DNA from: Clostridia bacterium | GTDB taxonomy: Bacteria > Bacillota > Clostridia > Peptostreptococcales > Caminicellaceae | NCBI GenBank assembly: GCA_022361035.1 | Contig: JAKSBP010000442.1 | Coordinates: 1 to 35,713, forward strand | DNA length: 35,713 nt | Direction of reading: 5' to 3' | In this document: in pieces, positions 1-7,547 of the stretch | Layout of the letters: every line of letters starts with the position of its first letter | Numbering within the stretch: the first letter of the stretch is position 1 | The notes under the pieces: model-generated | Databases searched by the model: none | Told to the model about the DNA's origin: nothing | Seen by the model: only the letters and a program-made list of their open reading frames with translations | Position numbers and translations under genes: made by a program

Positions 1-840
1 CATTTCCTCGATTCTAGCTGGATGTATTCTTCCATCAAGAATAAGCTTTTCAAGAGCTACCCTCGCTACTTCCCTTCTTATTGGATCAAATGATGATAGG
101 ATTACAGCTTCGGGAGTATCGTCAATAATTAAATCTACTCCAGTTAAGGTTTCAAGGGCCCTAATGTTTCTACCCTCTCTACCAATAATTCTACCCTTCA
201 TTTCATCATTAGGTAAGTTAACAACTGAAACTGTGGACTCAGCTACATAATCTGCCGCACATTTTTGAATAGCGTAGGCAATTATTTCTGTAGCTGTTTT
301 ATTTGCTTCTTCTTTTGATTTATTAATAATATCTTTAATCATAATTACAGCATCATGCTTAACCTCTTTTTCAAGGTCACTAAGTAGCAATTGTTTTGCC
401 TCTTCAGTTGTAAGACCAGATATTCTTTCAAGCTCTTGAATTTGTTTTTGATACAGATTTTCAACCATTACCTCTTTGTTAGACAATTCTTTAAGTGATT
501 TGTTTAAATAGTCATCTTTTTTTTCAAGATTATCAGATTTTCTATCGAGGGTCTCCTCTTTCTGTAAAAGTCTTCTTTCTAATCTTTGTAATTCATTACG
601 TCTATCTCTGCTTTCTTTTTCAAATTCACTTCTTAGCTTATGGACTTCTTCTTTAGCTTCTAGGAGTATTTCTTTTTTCTTAGTATCCGCTTCCTTATTT
701 GCATCAAAAACTATCAATTCAGCTTTTTGCTCGGCACTACCAATTTGCTTCTCAGCAGTTATCTTTCTCAATATATATCCAATCCCAAAGCTGATTAGGG
801 CTGATATTGCTATAGATAAAACTAGTGGCCAATTGTTAAT
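1..840 (-). CDS. rny: Ribonuclease Y, 5' part (3' end beyond window edge)
   Basis: Membrane-anchored endoribonuclease that starts mRNA decay in Gram-positive bacteria. About 280 residues are visible. An N-terminal transmembrane helix (about residues 4-23) is followed by a long charged coiled coil (about 25-200). A KH RNA-binding domain follows (about 205-270), with the core [15 protein letters not shown] and then the family stretch [26 protein letters not shown]. The catalytic HD domain lies past position 1 and is not visible. The reading frame has no ATG, GTG or TTG at a sensible place. The only codon correctly spaced from the strong GGGAGG site (849-854) is ATT at 838-840, so I place the start there (AUU initiation). 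An overlapping AUG-UAU-UAA mini-ORF sits at 836-844. Identity is secure; the start codon is unusual. Confidence 0.93.
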   Translation of the reverse strand, partial: MNNWPLVLSIAISALISFGIGYILRKITAEKQIGSAEQKAELIVFDANKEADTKKKEILLEAKEEVHKLRSEFEKESRDRRNELQRLERRLLQKEETLDRKSDNLEKKDDYLNKSLKELSNKEVMVENLYQKQIQELERISGLTTEEAKQLLLSDLEKEVKHDAVIMIKDIINKSKEEANKTATEIIAYAIQKCAADYVAESTVSVVNLPNDEMKGRIIGREGRNIRALETLTGVDLIIDDTPEAVILSSFDPIRREVARVALEKLILDGRIHPARIEEM

Positions 841-848
841 ACATACCA

Positions 849-854
849 CCTCCC
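849..854 (-). promoter_or_regulatory. Ribosome-binding site of rny deciding an AUU start
   Basis: GGGAGG on the minus strand. Eight bases separate it from the in-frame ATT at 840-838, and only four from the out-of-frame ATG at 844-842, which reaches a stop after one more codon. The spacing therefore favours initiation on AUU. Confidence 0.6.
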
Positions 855-917
855 ATATTTATTTTTTAATCACTCAAAAAATATAAACCGATATCCTCGG
901 TCTAGAATAGCATAAGT

Positions 918-966
918 TCAAAAAGGAAATGAATCAGGAAATGGAGTCTTTCTCTGTTTCCTTTTA
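918..966 (-). other. Stem-loop at the predicted 5' end of the rny transcript
   Basis: AAAAGGAAA, at about the predicted start of the transcript (near 957-966), can pair with TTTCCTTTT about 30 bases further on (about 918-926). This would give a 5'-terminal stem of about 9 bp. It could protect the mRNA end or act as a weak attenuator. The pairing is visible in the sequence; the role is inference. Confidence 0.35.
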
Positions 967-995
967 ATTTTATATCTTTTTGAATATACTGTCAA
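967..995 (-). promoter_or_regulatory. Sigma-A-type promoter of rny
   Basis: Minus-strand TTGACA (995-990), a spacer of exactly 17 bp, then TAAAAT (972-967). The -35 box is perfect and the -10 box has one mismatch. It lies about 130 bp upstream of the rny start and downstream of the recA terminator, so rny has its own transcription unit. Confidence 0.75.
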
Positions 996-1127
996 GATGA
1001 TTAAGACTTTATTAGATGCAAAGCTATGTATAAATTATAAGATTATAAAACACATATTATATGCTTCCAATTAAATTTCTATTCGTTTTTGTCATAAAGT
1101 ATAATGAGTTTTTTAGATTTTCATCAT

Positions 1128-1153
1128 AAAAAGCCCGATATTTATCGGACTTT
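1128..1153 (-). terminator. Intrinsic terminator of the recA transcript
   Basis: On the minus strand, GTCCGATA-AA-TATCGGGC is followed by CTTTTTA. The near-perfect stem is built around CCGATA/TATCGG (1135-1148). It lies downstream of both repeat copies, so the recA mRNA would carry them in its 3' untranslated region. Confidence 0.7.
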
Positions 1154-1193
1154 AGACTGTTGATAAAACTATAATTTCTAATGTTCACTTAGG

Positions 1194-1365
1194 TAGTAAA
1201 AGTAAATAAACGAAAGTAAACTCTGAGGTTTCCTTTTGAGCGATTTTTATAAACCTGTTTAACCTCTATTTGTTATATTAAAAACAGGTTTATAGCATGA
1301 GCTAAAAGGATTCTCAGTGGCTACTTGAGTAATTTAATCTTTACAAGCACATATCTATAGATGTG
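1194..1365. repeat. Nested palindromic repeat, copy 1
   Basis: Inner arms TATAAACCTGTTT (1248-1260) and AAACAGGTTTATA (1282-1294) are perfect inverse complements around a 21-base loop. Middle arms start with CTGAG...TCCTTTT (1223-1237) and pair with AAAAGGA...CTCAG (1304-1317). A third short arm is GTA (1216-1218) with TAC (1322-1324). The right flank ends in AAGCACATATCTATAG (1345-1360), which copy 4 shares at 12927-12942. The unit starts with TAGTAAAAGTAAATA (1194-1208), repeated exactly at 1535-1549 just past copy 2. The functional strand is unknown, but the element lies within the predicted recA transcript. I do not recognise the family. Confidence 0.85.
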
Positions 1366-1378
1366 TGATTAACAAACT

Positions 1379-1515
1379 TAATAAACGAAAGCAGACTCTG
1401 AGGTTTCCTTTAGGGCGATTTTTATAAATCTGTTTTACCTTCTATTACCTATCTAAAAACAGATTTATAGCATGAGCCTAAAGGATTCTCTGTGGCTGCT
1501 GAAGTAAGTTAATAT
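1379..1515. repeat. Nested palindromic repeat, copy 2 (tandem with copy 1)
   Basis: This has the same architecture as copy 1, about 175 bp further on. Inner arms are TATAAATCTGTTTT (1423-1436) and AAAACAGATTTATA (1456-1469). Middle arms are CTGAG...TCCTTTAGG (1398-1414) and CCTAAAGGA...CTCTG (1477-1492). The third arm is GCA (1391-1393) with TGC (1497-1499). Arm changes relative to copy 1 are compensated on the opposite arm. Both copies share the lead-in AATAAACGAAAG. Confidence 0.85.
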
Positions 1516-1538
1516 TCTCAATCACTCATCTATATAGT

Positions 1539-1571
1539 AAAAGTAAATAGGTTTCATCGAATCTACTTTTT
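1539..1571. terminator. AT-rich hairpin just after the recA stop (weak terminator, either strand)
   Basis: Arms AAAAGTAGAT and ATTTACTTTT on the minus strand form a 10-bp stem with one G-U pair and a 12-base loop. On the plus strand the hairpin is followed by TTTTTTATTTTTT, so it would end plus-strand transcription approaching recA better than recA transcription itself. The main recA terminator is probably the one at 1128-1153. Confidence 0.4.
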
Positions 1572-2629
1572 TATTTTTTAGACTTATCATTAGAAGCTAT
1601 ATCCACTAAGTTGTCAGCTACATTTGCCTTACCCTCATCTGAGGGAAGGTTATAATGCTTTCTAACTTTATGCTCTAATTCTGCAAGTAAATTTGAATTT
1701 TCAATTAGATACTGCTTTACATTTTCCCGGCCTTGACCCAGTTTATTATCGTTATAACTGTACCATGAACCAGATTTCTTAATTATCTCTGCATTAACTG
1801 CACTATCTAAAATTCCACCTTCCTTTGATATACCTAAACCATACATTATATCAAACTCTGCCTGTTTAAAAGGCGGAGCTAATTTATTCTTCACTACTTT
1901 GACTTTAGTTCTATTTCCCTTAAACTCATTGTCCTGTTTAATAATATCAACTTTTCTAACATCAAGTCGTACAGAAGAATAGAATTTTAATGCTCTACCA
2001 CCTGTAGTCGTCTCAGGATTACCAAACATTATTCCAACTTTTTCCCTTAGTTGGTTAATAAAAATTGTAGAAGTTTTAGATTTGTTAATAACTCCAGTTA
2101 ATTTCCTTAAAGCTTGAGACATAAGTCTTGCCTGTAAACCCACATGGCTATCTCCCATTTCACCAGCAATTTCTGCTTTAGGTACAAGGGCTGCAACTGA
2201 GTCAATAACTATAACATCTATTGCTCCACTTCTGACAAGGGCTTCAACAATCTCTAATGCTTGTTCTCCCGTATCAGGCTGTGAAAGTATAAGGTTATCA
2301 ATATCAACACCTAAACTCTTACAATAAACTGGGTCAAGGGCATGTTCAGCATCTACAAAGGCTGCTGTACCACCCATACGCTGGGCTTCTGCTATAATGT
2401 GAAGGGCAACCGTCGTCTTACCAGAGGACTCGGGCCCATAAATTTCAATAATTCTTCCCCTAGGCACACCACCGATTCCCAGGGCTATGTCCAGTTCAAT
2501 AGCTCCTGTTGGTATACTTTCTATGTTTAGTTTAGATGTATCGTCACCAAGCTTCATAATTGAACCCTTACCAAACTGTCTTTCAATTTGACTTAAAACA
2601 ACCTCTAGGGCTTTATTTTTTTCTTTCAT
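1571..2629 (-). CDS. recA: Recombinase RecA
   Basis: The DNA strand-exchange ATPase for homologous recombination and the co-protease that triggers LexA self-cleavage in the SOS response. The 352 residues match the usual family length. The core ATPase has Walker A GPESSGKT (65-72), a hydrophobic Walker B strand ending in [10 protein letters not shown], and the loop motifs [19 protein letters not shown] and [20 protein letters not shown]. The C-terminal domain is short and acidic to mixed. The ATG start has only a modest site (GGGA), which lies next to a leader hairpin. It is a single-gene unit with a LexA-controlled promoter, downstream of cinA as in many Firmicutes. Confidence 0.98.
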   Translation of the reverse strand: MKEKNKALEVVLSQIERQFGKGSIMKLGDDTSKLNIESIPTGAIELDIALGIGGVPRGRIIEIYGPESSGKTTVALHIIAEAQRMGGTAAFVDAEHALDPVYCKSLGVDIDNLILSQPDTGEQALEIVEALVRSGAIDVIVIDSVAALVPKAEIAGEMGDSHVGLQARLMSQALRKLTGVINKSKTSTIFINQLREKVGIMFGNPETTTGGRALKFYSSVRLDVRKVDIIKQDNEFKGNRTKVKVVKNKLAPPFKQAEFDIMYGLGISKEGGILDSAVNAEIIKKSGSWYSYNDNKLGQGRENVKQYLIENSNLLAELEHKVRKHYNLPSDEGKANVADNLVDIASNDKSKK

Positions 2630-2637
2630 AATTTATC

Positions 2638-2689
2638 CCAGATAAAATTACAATAACCAAAAAGTTTTATACTGGCTATGTATATCTGG
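2638..2689 (-). promoter_or_regulatory. Leader hairpin over the recA ribosome-binding region
   Basis: CCAGATA (2689-2683) and TATCTGG (2644-2638) are perfect inverse complements about 38 bases apart in the recA leader. The 3' arm abuts and partly contains the only Shine-Dalgarno-like bases (CTGGGA) before the ATG. Pairing could therefore limit translation. The arms are visible; the regulation is inference. Confidence 0.35.
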
Positions 2690-2712
2690 TCTTCACCTAC
2701 CTTTCCTATTCG

Positions 2713-2726
2713 CGAACAAATGTTCT
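2713..2726. promoter_or_regulatory. LexA (DinR/SOS) operator of recA
   Basis: CGAACAAATGTTCT contains the perfect inverted repeat GAAC-N4-GTTC (2714-2725), the core of the Gram-positive LexA box consensus. It starts 9 bp downstream of the recA -10 box and so covers the transcription start, the classic place for LexA repression. Confidence 0.92.
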
Positions 2727-2734
2727 ATAAACTA

Positions 2735-2763
2735 ATTATACATAAATCCCATGAGTAGGTCAA
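2735..2763 (-). promoter_or_regulatory. Sigma-A-type promoter of recA
   Basis: TTGACC (2763-2758), a 17-bp spacer, then a perfect TATAAT (2740-2735) on the minus strand. It is followed directly by the LexA box, so it is strong when derepressed. Confidence 0.88.
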
Positions 2764-2819
2764 TAAAATTTATAAAAACTTTTAACTTTCTTCCTTTAAG
2801 CTTTACTATTAATCAAAAC

Positions 2820-4064
2820 TTAAACCCCATATTCCCTTTGTACAGTTTTCCTAATTAAATTAAGGGCCGCTATTATCGTATAATTCCTTATCCTATTCCT
2901 ATCTCCATTGAAATTAAGCTTCTTTACCAAAACGCTTTTATTAGTTGCTATACCAAGATATACTAAACCAACAGGCTTTTGTAAAGTTGCCCCCGTTGGA
3001 CCTGCAATTCCAGTTATTGATATACATAGGTCAGTATTAGTTACGGATTTTAGCCCTATTACCATAGCTTCAGCAGCTTCTTTGCTAACAGCTCCATAAT
3101 TTTTAAGTATTTCCTCATCGACATTTAATTCTTCTATTTTTGCAGCATTACTGTACGTAATGATTCCACGATCTAGAACCTTGGAGATACCTGAAATAGA
3201 AGTAAACTTTGATGCTAATAAACCACCGGTACAGGATTCAGCTAAGGAAATAGTAATATCCTTAGCCATAAGCATATCGGCAACTACCTTCTCTAAAGAC
3301 TCGCCATTATAGCTATATAAGTACTCCTTTAGTCTAGCCTCTACTTCCATTATGATGGGATTAATCAATCCTTCAATTTCTTCATCGGTTTTTCCCTTAG
3401 CAGTTATACGTAGAGCTAATTCTCCACCCTTAGCATAGGTAGCAATCGTAGGATTTGTTTGATTAGTAATGAGATCTTCCAATGAAGTCTCAAGTTGAGA
3501 TTCTCCCATACCCACAAATTTTAATACCTTAGATTTAATTTTATAGTTCGATTTATCAGAAAGATATGACTTAACAGAGCTTTGGAATATATTTTGCATT
3601 TCCATTGGTGGTCCCGGTAAAGAAATTATTACCTTTTTATTTGTTTCTACAATAAATCCAGGAGCGGTTCCCCTATCGTTTTCTAGGACTATACTGTTAG
3701 TGGGAAAATAAGCTTGTTTTATATTGTTCTCCGACATATTCCTATTAATTTTTTTAAAAAAGTCTTTTATTCTATTTAAGGTTCTGCCATGGAGTACTAA
3801 TTCTTTATCTAGGGATTTAGCTACTATTTCTTTAGTTAAATCATCTTGGGTTGGACCTAAGCCCCCAGTGGTGATAATTAAGTCTGAGAACTCTAGCCCA
3901 TACTTCAGCATTTTTTCGAGTCTATGGGGATTATCTCCAACTGTAAGATGATATAAAACATTTATACCTAGTCCATTTAGTTCCCTAGATAGGAAGGCAG
4001 CGTTTGTATTGACTATTTGACCCATTAATAGCTCTGTACCAATAGTTAAAATTGTACAGTTCAA
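2820..4064 (-). CDS. cinA: CinA-like protein (nicotinamide-nucleotide/ADP-ribose hydrolase family)
   Basis: A two-domain protein. The N-terminal MoCF-biosynthesis-like domain (about residues 1-170) begins with NCTILTIGTELLMGQ and carries TTGGLGPTQDD. The C-terminal CinA/PncC amidase domain (about 255-410) has AESCTGGLLASKFTSISG and ITGIAGPTG. In this family the C-terminal domain deamidates nicotinamide mononucleotide and the N-terminal domain hydrolyses ADP-ribose; a link to competence is known in some Gram-positives. I chose TTG at 4064, preceded by GGGGG at good spacing. This gives 414 residues, the usual size, and removes a 13-residue extension that does not fit the family. It precedes recA, a common arrangement. 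Confidence 0.93.
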   Translation of the reverse strand: MNCTILTIGTELLMGQIVNTNAAFLSRELNGLGINVLYHLTVGDNPHRLEKMLKYGLEFSDLIITTGGLGPTQDDLTKEIVAKSLDKELVLHGRTLNRIKDFFKKINRNMSENNIKQAYFPTNSIVLENDRGTAPGFIVETNKKVIISLPGPPMEMQNIFQSSVKSYLSDKSNYKIKSKVLKFVGMGESQLETSLEDLITNQTNPTIATYAKGGELALRITAKGKTDEEIEGLINPIIMEVEARLKEYLYSYNGESLEKVVADMLMAKDITISLAESCTGGLLASKFTSISGISKVLDRGIITYSNAAKIEELNVDEEILKNYGAVSKEAAEAMVIGLKSVTNTDLCISITGIAGPTGATLQKPVGLVYLGIATNKSVLVKKLNFNGDRNRIRNYTIIAALNLIRKTVQREYGV

Positions 4065-4282
4065 TGGATAAACCCCCTTCTTTTTCAGGTAAAGGCCCCT
4101 CAAAGGATATCTTCACCCTCAGCCCTAGACCTCACCAAACTTAAATATCCTCCAAGAAAACTTTAGAATTTTCCTGAACCATTCCTTTGCAGGTTAAATT
4201 TTTAAAAATACTCTAAAAATAATTAGAAATTTAGAACATGGAACTTACCATTACAAGTCTGTAGCCAAATCACCCTTGTTCC

Positions 4283-4816
4283 CTAGACAAAAACTCGTTT
4301 GTTTTTATAAATATAATCATATCCAGATATAACTGTAAGTATTACCGCAACCCATATAGAAATAGTATCAAAGGGAATATTATAGATGCTAAATGGATAA
4401 TTATTAAAGAGCAGTGTTATAATTGCAACTATCTGTGAGATAGTTTTTGCTTTTCCCCAGGGGCTTGCAGTTATAACTACTCCTTCCGATGCAGCTACTG
4501 CCCTAAAAACACTTACAATTAATTCCCTCGATATGATAATAACTACCACCCAAGCCTCTATCTTCTCCATCTGTACAAGGGAAACTAAGGCCGCAGTTAC
4601 TAAAAGCTTGTCTGCTAAAGGGTCCATAAACTTTCCAAGCTTAGTAACTTGATTTCTACTTCTAGCTATGTATCCGTCTAAACTATCGGTAAGTGCAGCA
4701 ACTATAAATATTATTGATGCAATAGTAGCTCCATGCGGAATTTGAGCTAATAGAAAAATCATAAAGATAGGAACTAGTAAAATTCTAGCAATGGTAATCT
4801 TATTTGCTAAATTCAT
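4283..4816 (-). CDS. pgsA: CDP-diacylglycerol-glycerol-3-phosphate 3-phosphatidyltransferase
   Basis: A membrane enzyme that makes phosphatidylglycerol phosphate, the committed step to phosphatidylglycerol and cardiolipin. The 177 residues contain several transmembrane helices. The CDP-alcohol phosphotransferase signature D-G-x2-A-R-x8-G-x3-D-x3-D appears as DGYIARSRNQVTKLGKFMD followed by PLAD. I chose the ATG at 4816 because GGGGAG lies 7 bases upstream; a TTG two codons earlier is too close to that site. The gene overlaps the 3' end of rimO by 17 bases, which indicates translational coupling. Confidence 0.95.
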   Translation of the reverse strand: MNLANKITIARILLVPIFMIFLLAQIPHGATIASIIFIVAALTDSLDGYIARSRNQVTKLGKFMDPLADKLLVTAALVSLVQMEKIEAWVVVIIISRELIVSVFRAVAASEGVVITASPWGKAKTISQIVAIITLLFNNYPFSIYNIPFDTISIWVAVILTVISGYDYIYKNKRVFV

Positions 4817-6146
4817 TAACAATCTCCCCTATTAAATCGTATTCAAGGGCATCAATTATCTTTGCCCTTACAAACTCACCTATACCGATTTCCGTATCGG
4901 AATTCACATATACTACACCATCTACTTCTGGAGCATCAAATTCAGTTCTACCTACATATACATTTTCATCTTCAATTTTTTCTTCTATAAGTATATCATA
5001 GATACTACCTATTTTATCCATATTTCTATTAAATGATAAGTCCCTTTGAAGAAACATTATTTCATTTTTCCTATCTTCTTTAACTTTTTCAGGAATCTGA
5101 TGTGGAAACTCCGCTGCTGGAGTATTTTCTTGCTTTGAATAGGTAAAAACTCCAAGTCTATCGAATCCTACACTTTTTACAAAATCATAGAGTTCTTTAA
5201 ACTGTTCATCGGTTTCTCCTGGAAATCCAACTATTAAAGAGGTTCTTAAGGCTATTTTTGGTATTCTACTCCTTAGTTTATCAATAACATTTAATATATG
5301 TTTTTTAGTAGTTCTCCTATTCATCCTTCTAAGTATCTTATCATTACAATGTTGAATGGGCATATCAATATAGTTACATATTTTATCATTTGTAGCAATA
5401 AGTGAAATCAACTCATCGTTTATTATATCTGGATAGGAATATTGAAGTCTTATCCATTTAATTTCTTCAATATGACTAAGCTCTTCAAGTAATTTTACTA
5501 GCTGATGGTTGCCATACATATCTAAACCATACCTTGTTATATCCTGTGCAATAATTATTAATTCTCGAACCCCACTCTTCGCAAGATTCTTTGCTTCAGT
5601 AACTAGTTTTTCTATTGGACGGCTTCTATATTTACCCCTTAATTTTGGTATTATACAGTATGTACATAAATTATCACACCCCTCGGCAATTTTTAAATAT
5701 GCACTATAGGAGGGTGATGTTAATATCCTAGGAAAATCATATGATACAGATTTATCAGCACTAGTTATGGATACTACCCTTTTACCTTTACTTAAGGTTT
5801 TATCAACAATTTGTGCGATTTCATCGAAGTTTGTAGTTCCTAAAAAGGCATCAACTTCCGGCAGCTCCTCAGACAATTCCTTTGAATACCTTTGGATTAG
5901 ACAACCTGTAACAACCATAACCTTGCAGTTACCCGTTTTTTTAAGGTTAGCAAGTTCTAAAATTGTATCTATGGATTCCTGCTTAGCACTTTCTATAAAT
6001 CCACAGGTATTAACCACAATGATATCTGCATCGCCTTCGTCATAGGTTAAAATATAATCATGTTTATTTAAAATGCCTAACATTATCTCTGAGTCTACTT
6101 GATTTTTTGAACATCCTAGGGTTTCTAGGTACACTTTCTCATTCAC
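4800..6146 (-). CDS. rimO: Ribosomal protein S12 methylthiotransferase RimO
   Basis: A radical-SAM enzyme that adds a methylthio group to an aspartate of ribosomal protein S12. The N-terminal MTTase domain has cluster cysteines C12 (LGCSKN), C48 (VNTCGF) and C82 (TGCLIQR). The radical-SAM cluster is CDNLCTYC (C157, C161, C164). A TRAM-like domain ends the protein. The sequence LGCSKNQVDSE is typical of RimO rather than MiaB. The start is taken as GTG at 6146, because the TTG at 6167 lies inside the GAGGAG ribosome-binding site. It is 448 residues long and is coupled to pgsA by overlap. Confidence 0.94.
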   Translation of the reverse strand: MNEKVYLETLGCSKNQVDSEIMLGILNKHDYILTYDEGDADIIVVNTCGFIESAKQESIDTILELANLKKTGNCKVMVVTGCLIQRYSKELSEELPEVDAFLGTTNFDEIAQIVDKTLSKGKRVVSITSADKSVSYDFPRILTSPSYSAYLKIAEGCDNLCTYCIIPKLRGKYRSRPIEKLVTEAKNLAKSGVRELIIIAQDITRYGLDMYGNHQLVKLLEELSHIEEIKWIRLQYSYPDIINDELISLIATNDKICNYIDMPIQHCNDKILRRMNRRTTKKHILNVIDKLRSRIPKIALRTSLIVGFPGETDEQFKELYDFVKSVGFDRLGVFTYSKQENTPAAEFPHQIPEKVKEDRKNEIMFLQRDLSFNRNMDKIGSIYDILIEEKIEDENVYVGRTEFDAPEVDGVVYVNSDTEIGIGEFVRAKIIDALEYDLIGEIVNEFSK

Positions 6147-6464
6147 TAGCCTATATTCTCCTCTCAATCATCATCTCATAGTCCAGTAAAACAAATTACA
6201 TAATTAACCCTTTATGTTAATAAATTGCATATATGCATTTTCACTACTTAGGAAGTTATGACATTTCATCCTAAGTGATTTCAATGAATCTGTTTTAACC
6301 TTGAAAATATACAAAAAACAGGTTCATTGCATGAACGAAAAGGAAATATCATAGCTCCCTCGCCCCAGAAACTAGCACAAGGGGTTAATTACTTTCTATC
6401 TATAAGATAGCAACTTAAAGTTATGTAATTTCCTGTTACGATATTCCTGGGAGTTGGATTTTTA
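6147..6464. other. Intergenic region mnmH-rimO (no gene)
   Basis: These 318 bp are almost entirely occupied by palindromic repeat copy 3 (about 6200-6390). No clear intrinsic terminator with a T tract or sigma-A promoter was recognised, so rimO may be read through from mnmH with the repeat inside the mRNA. Confidence 0.6.
6200..6391. repeat. Nested palindromic repeat, copy 3
   Basis: Three nested arm pairs. The outer pair is TAATTAACCCTTTATGTTAA (6201-6220) with ACTAGCACAAGGGGTTAATT (6371-6390), mostly paired with some G-U and mismatches. The middle pair is GGAAGTTATGACATTTC (6251-6267) with GAAATATCATAGCTCCC (6343-6359). The inner pair is AATGAATCTGTTTT (6283-6296) with AAAACAGGTTCATT (6315-6328), which has one G-U pair. 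The layout is the same as copy 4, with compensated changes in the inner arm. Confidence 0.85.
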
Positions 6465-7523
6465 TCATATTTCTCTAGGAAAATGACTAACAATAAAATC
6501 TTTGACCGATATGACAGCATCATCTATATTATCATAGTCTATAGATAGATCGAACTTGTCTAATTTATTTATTGAATATTTATATAATGGGTCATAGTAA
6601 TTGTTTATAAGATATTTAATTGCAAAATCATAATCTTTACTATGTATTTTATTGGCTAACATGTCCACATTTTTATTGCCCAATTTTTTATTGAGATGAT
6701 TAATACATTTAATTAGTTTGTCATCGATATGTAAATCTTCTTTTACATATTCATGGTGGATATTTTTAATTCTATTTTTCAAGCTCGTTCTTATCAGTAT
6801 ATGATGGCCTTCTTCCATTAATCTCACCATTAAATCCGGTATACTTATGCTTCCTATTCTTTTACCTTCGCTTTCTACAACTACTAATCTATTATTGGTA
6901 TTATAGAGTTTATGAAATAACAGGGACTCAAACTGTTTTTGTGATGGAGGATTACCTTTAAATAATATATCACCAAATACTGAACCAGAGTTTTGGGCAA
7001 GCTTTTCAAGGTTAACTGTTGAGATTTTAGCTCCTTCTAATTTATTTATAATAATAGTTTTACCAACACCAGTTAAGCCATGTAAAACAATGAACTTATA
7101 TTTTTTTATTCCATTGTCCATAAAATCAAGGACAAATTTTCTATAGGCTTTGTAACCGCCAATTAGCTGATATACACCCTTCGTACCTAAAGTATATAAT
7201 AGATTGCAAAAAGCTCTGCTCCTCATTCCTCCACGCCAACAATAGATTATGATATTGTCATATTTTCTTTTTAGCCCTAATACTTTCCTATAAATTTCTT
7301 CAAGCTTGTAGGAAGCATAGTGCAGGCCTAAAATCTTTGCTTCTTCAATACTCTTATTTCTATAAATTTTTCCAACTTCTGACCGTTCCTCGTTTTTAAG
7401 TATAGGAATATTTATAGCCCCTGGGATATGTGCTTCACTAAATTCATCCTCTGAGCGAAGGTCTATAAATATAGGGTCGGGTAAGCTAAGGGCTTCTTTG
7501 GTGCTGATAAGATTTTCTGCCAT
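6465..7523 (-). CDS. mnmH: tRNA 2-selenouridine synthase MnmH (SelU)
   Basis: Replaces sulfur by selenium in 2-thiouridine at the wobble position of tRNA Lys, Glu and Gln, via a geranylated intermediate and selenophosphate. The 352 residues are close to the family length. The N-terminal rhodanese domain (about 10-130) contains the catalytic cysteine C95 in YCWRGGMRSRAF, diagnostic of this family. The C-terminal P-loop domain has Walker A GLTGVGKT (149-156). The ATG start has GGTGAT upstream. It lies 24 bases after ftsK and is probably cotranscribed with it. Its presence implies selenophosphate synthetase (selD) elsewhere in the genome. Confidence 0.92.
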   Translation of the reverse strand: MAENLISTKEALSLPDPIFIDLRSEDEFSEAHIPGAINIPILKNEERSEVGKIYRNKSIEEAKILGLHYASYKLEEIYRKVLGLKRKYDNIIIYCWRGGMRSRAFCNLLYTLGTKGVYQLIGGYKAYRKFVLDFMDNGIKKYKFIVLHGLTGVGKTIIINKLEGAKISTVNLEKLAQNSGSVFGDILFKGNPPSQKQFESLLFHKLYNTNNRLVVVESEGKRIGSISIPDLMVRLMEEGHHILIRTSLKNRIKNIHHEYVKEDLHIDDKLIKCINHLNKKLGNKNVDMLANKIHSKDYDFAIKYLINNYYDPLYKYSINKLDKFDLSIDYDNIDDAVISVKDFIVSHFPREI

Positions 7524-7547
7524 AAATTGATATCACCACTTTATTTT

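Larger units (their letters stand above)
841..1570. other. Intergenic region recA-rny (no gene)
   Basis: These 730 bp hold no credible ORF. From high to low coordinates they contain a recA-proximal AT-rich hairpin, two tandem palindromic repeat copies (about 1205-1365 and 1379-1515), the recA terminator (1128-1153), the rny promoter and the rny leader. Nothing else was recognised between 1000 and 1120. Confidence 0.7.

Noticed and set aside
1194..1549. CRISPR array or tandem direct repeats next to recA
   Set aside because: There are only two units, each about 170 bp and internally palindromic, with diverged rather than identical repeats and no short spacers or cas genes.
841..1570. tRNA or known small RNA gene between recA and rny
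   Set aside because: No cloverleaf arms, CCA-proximal acceptor or recognisable small-RNA motif. The structure present is explained by the palindromic repeats and terminators.
4065..4103. N-terminal extension of CinA by 13 residues
   Set aside because: The extension has no ribosome-binding site and does not match the family, whose first strand is the ILTIGTELL segment starting at TTG 4064.
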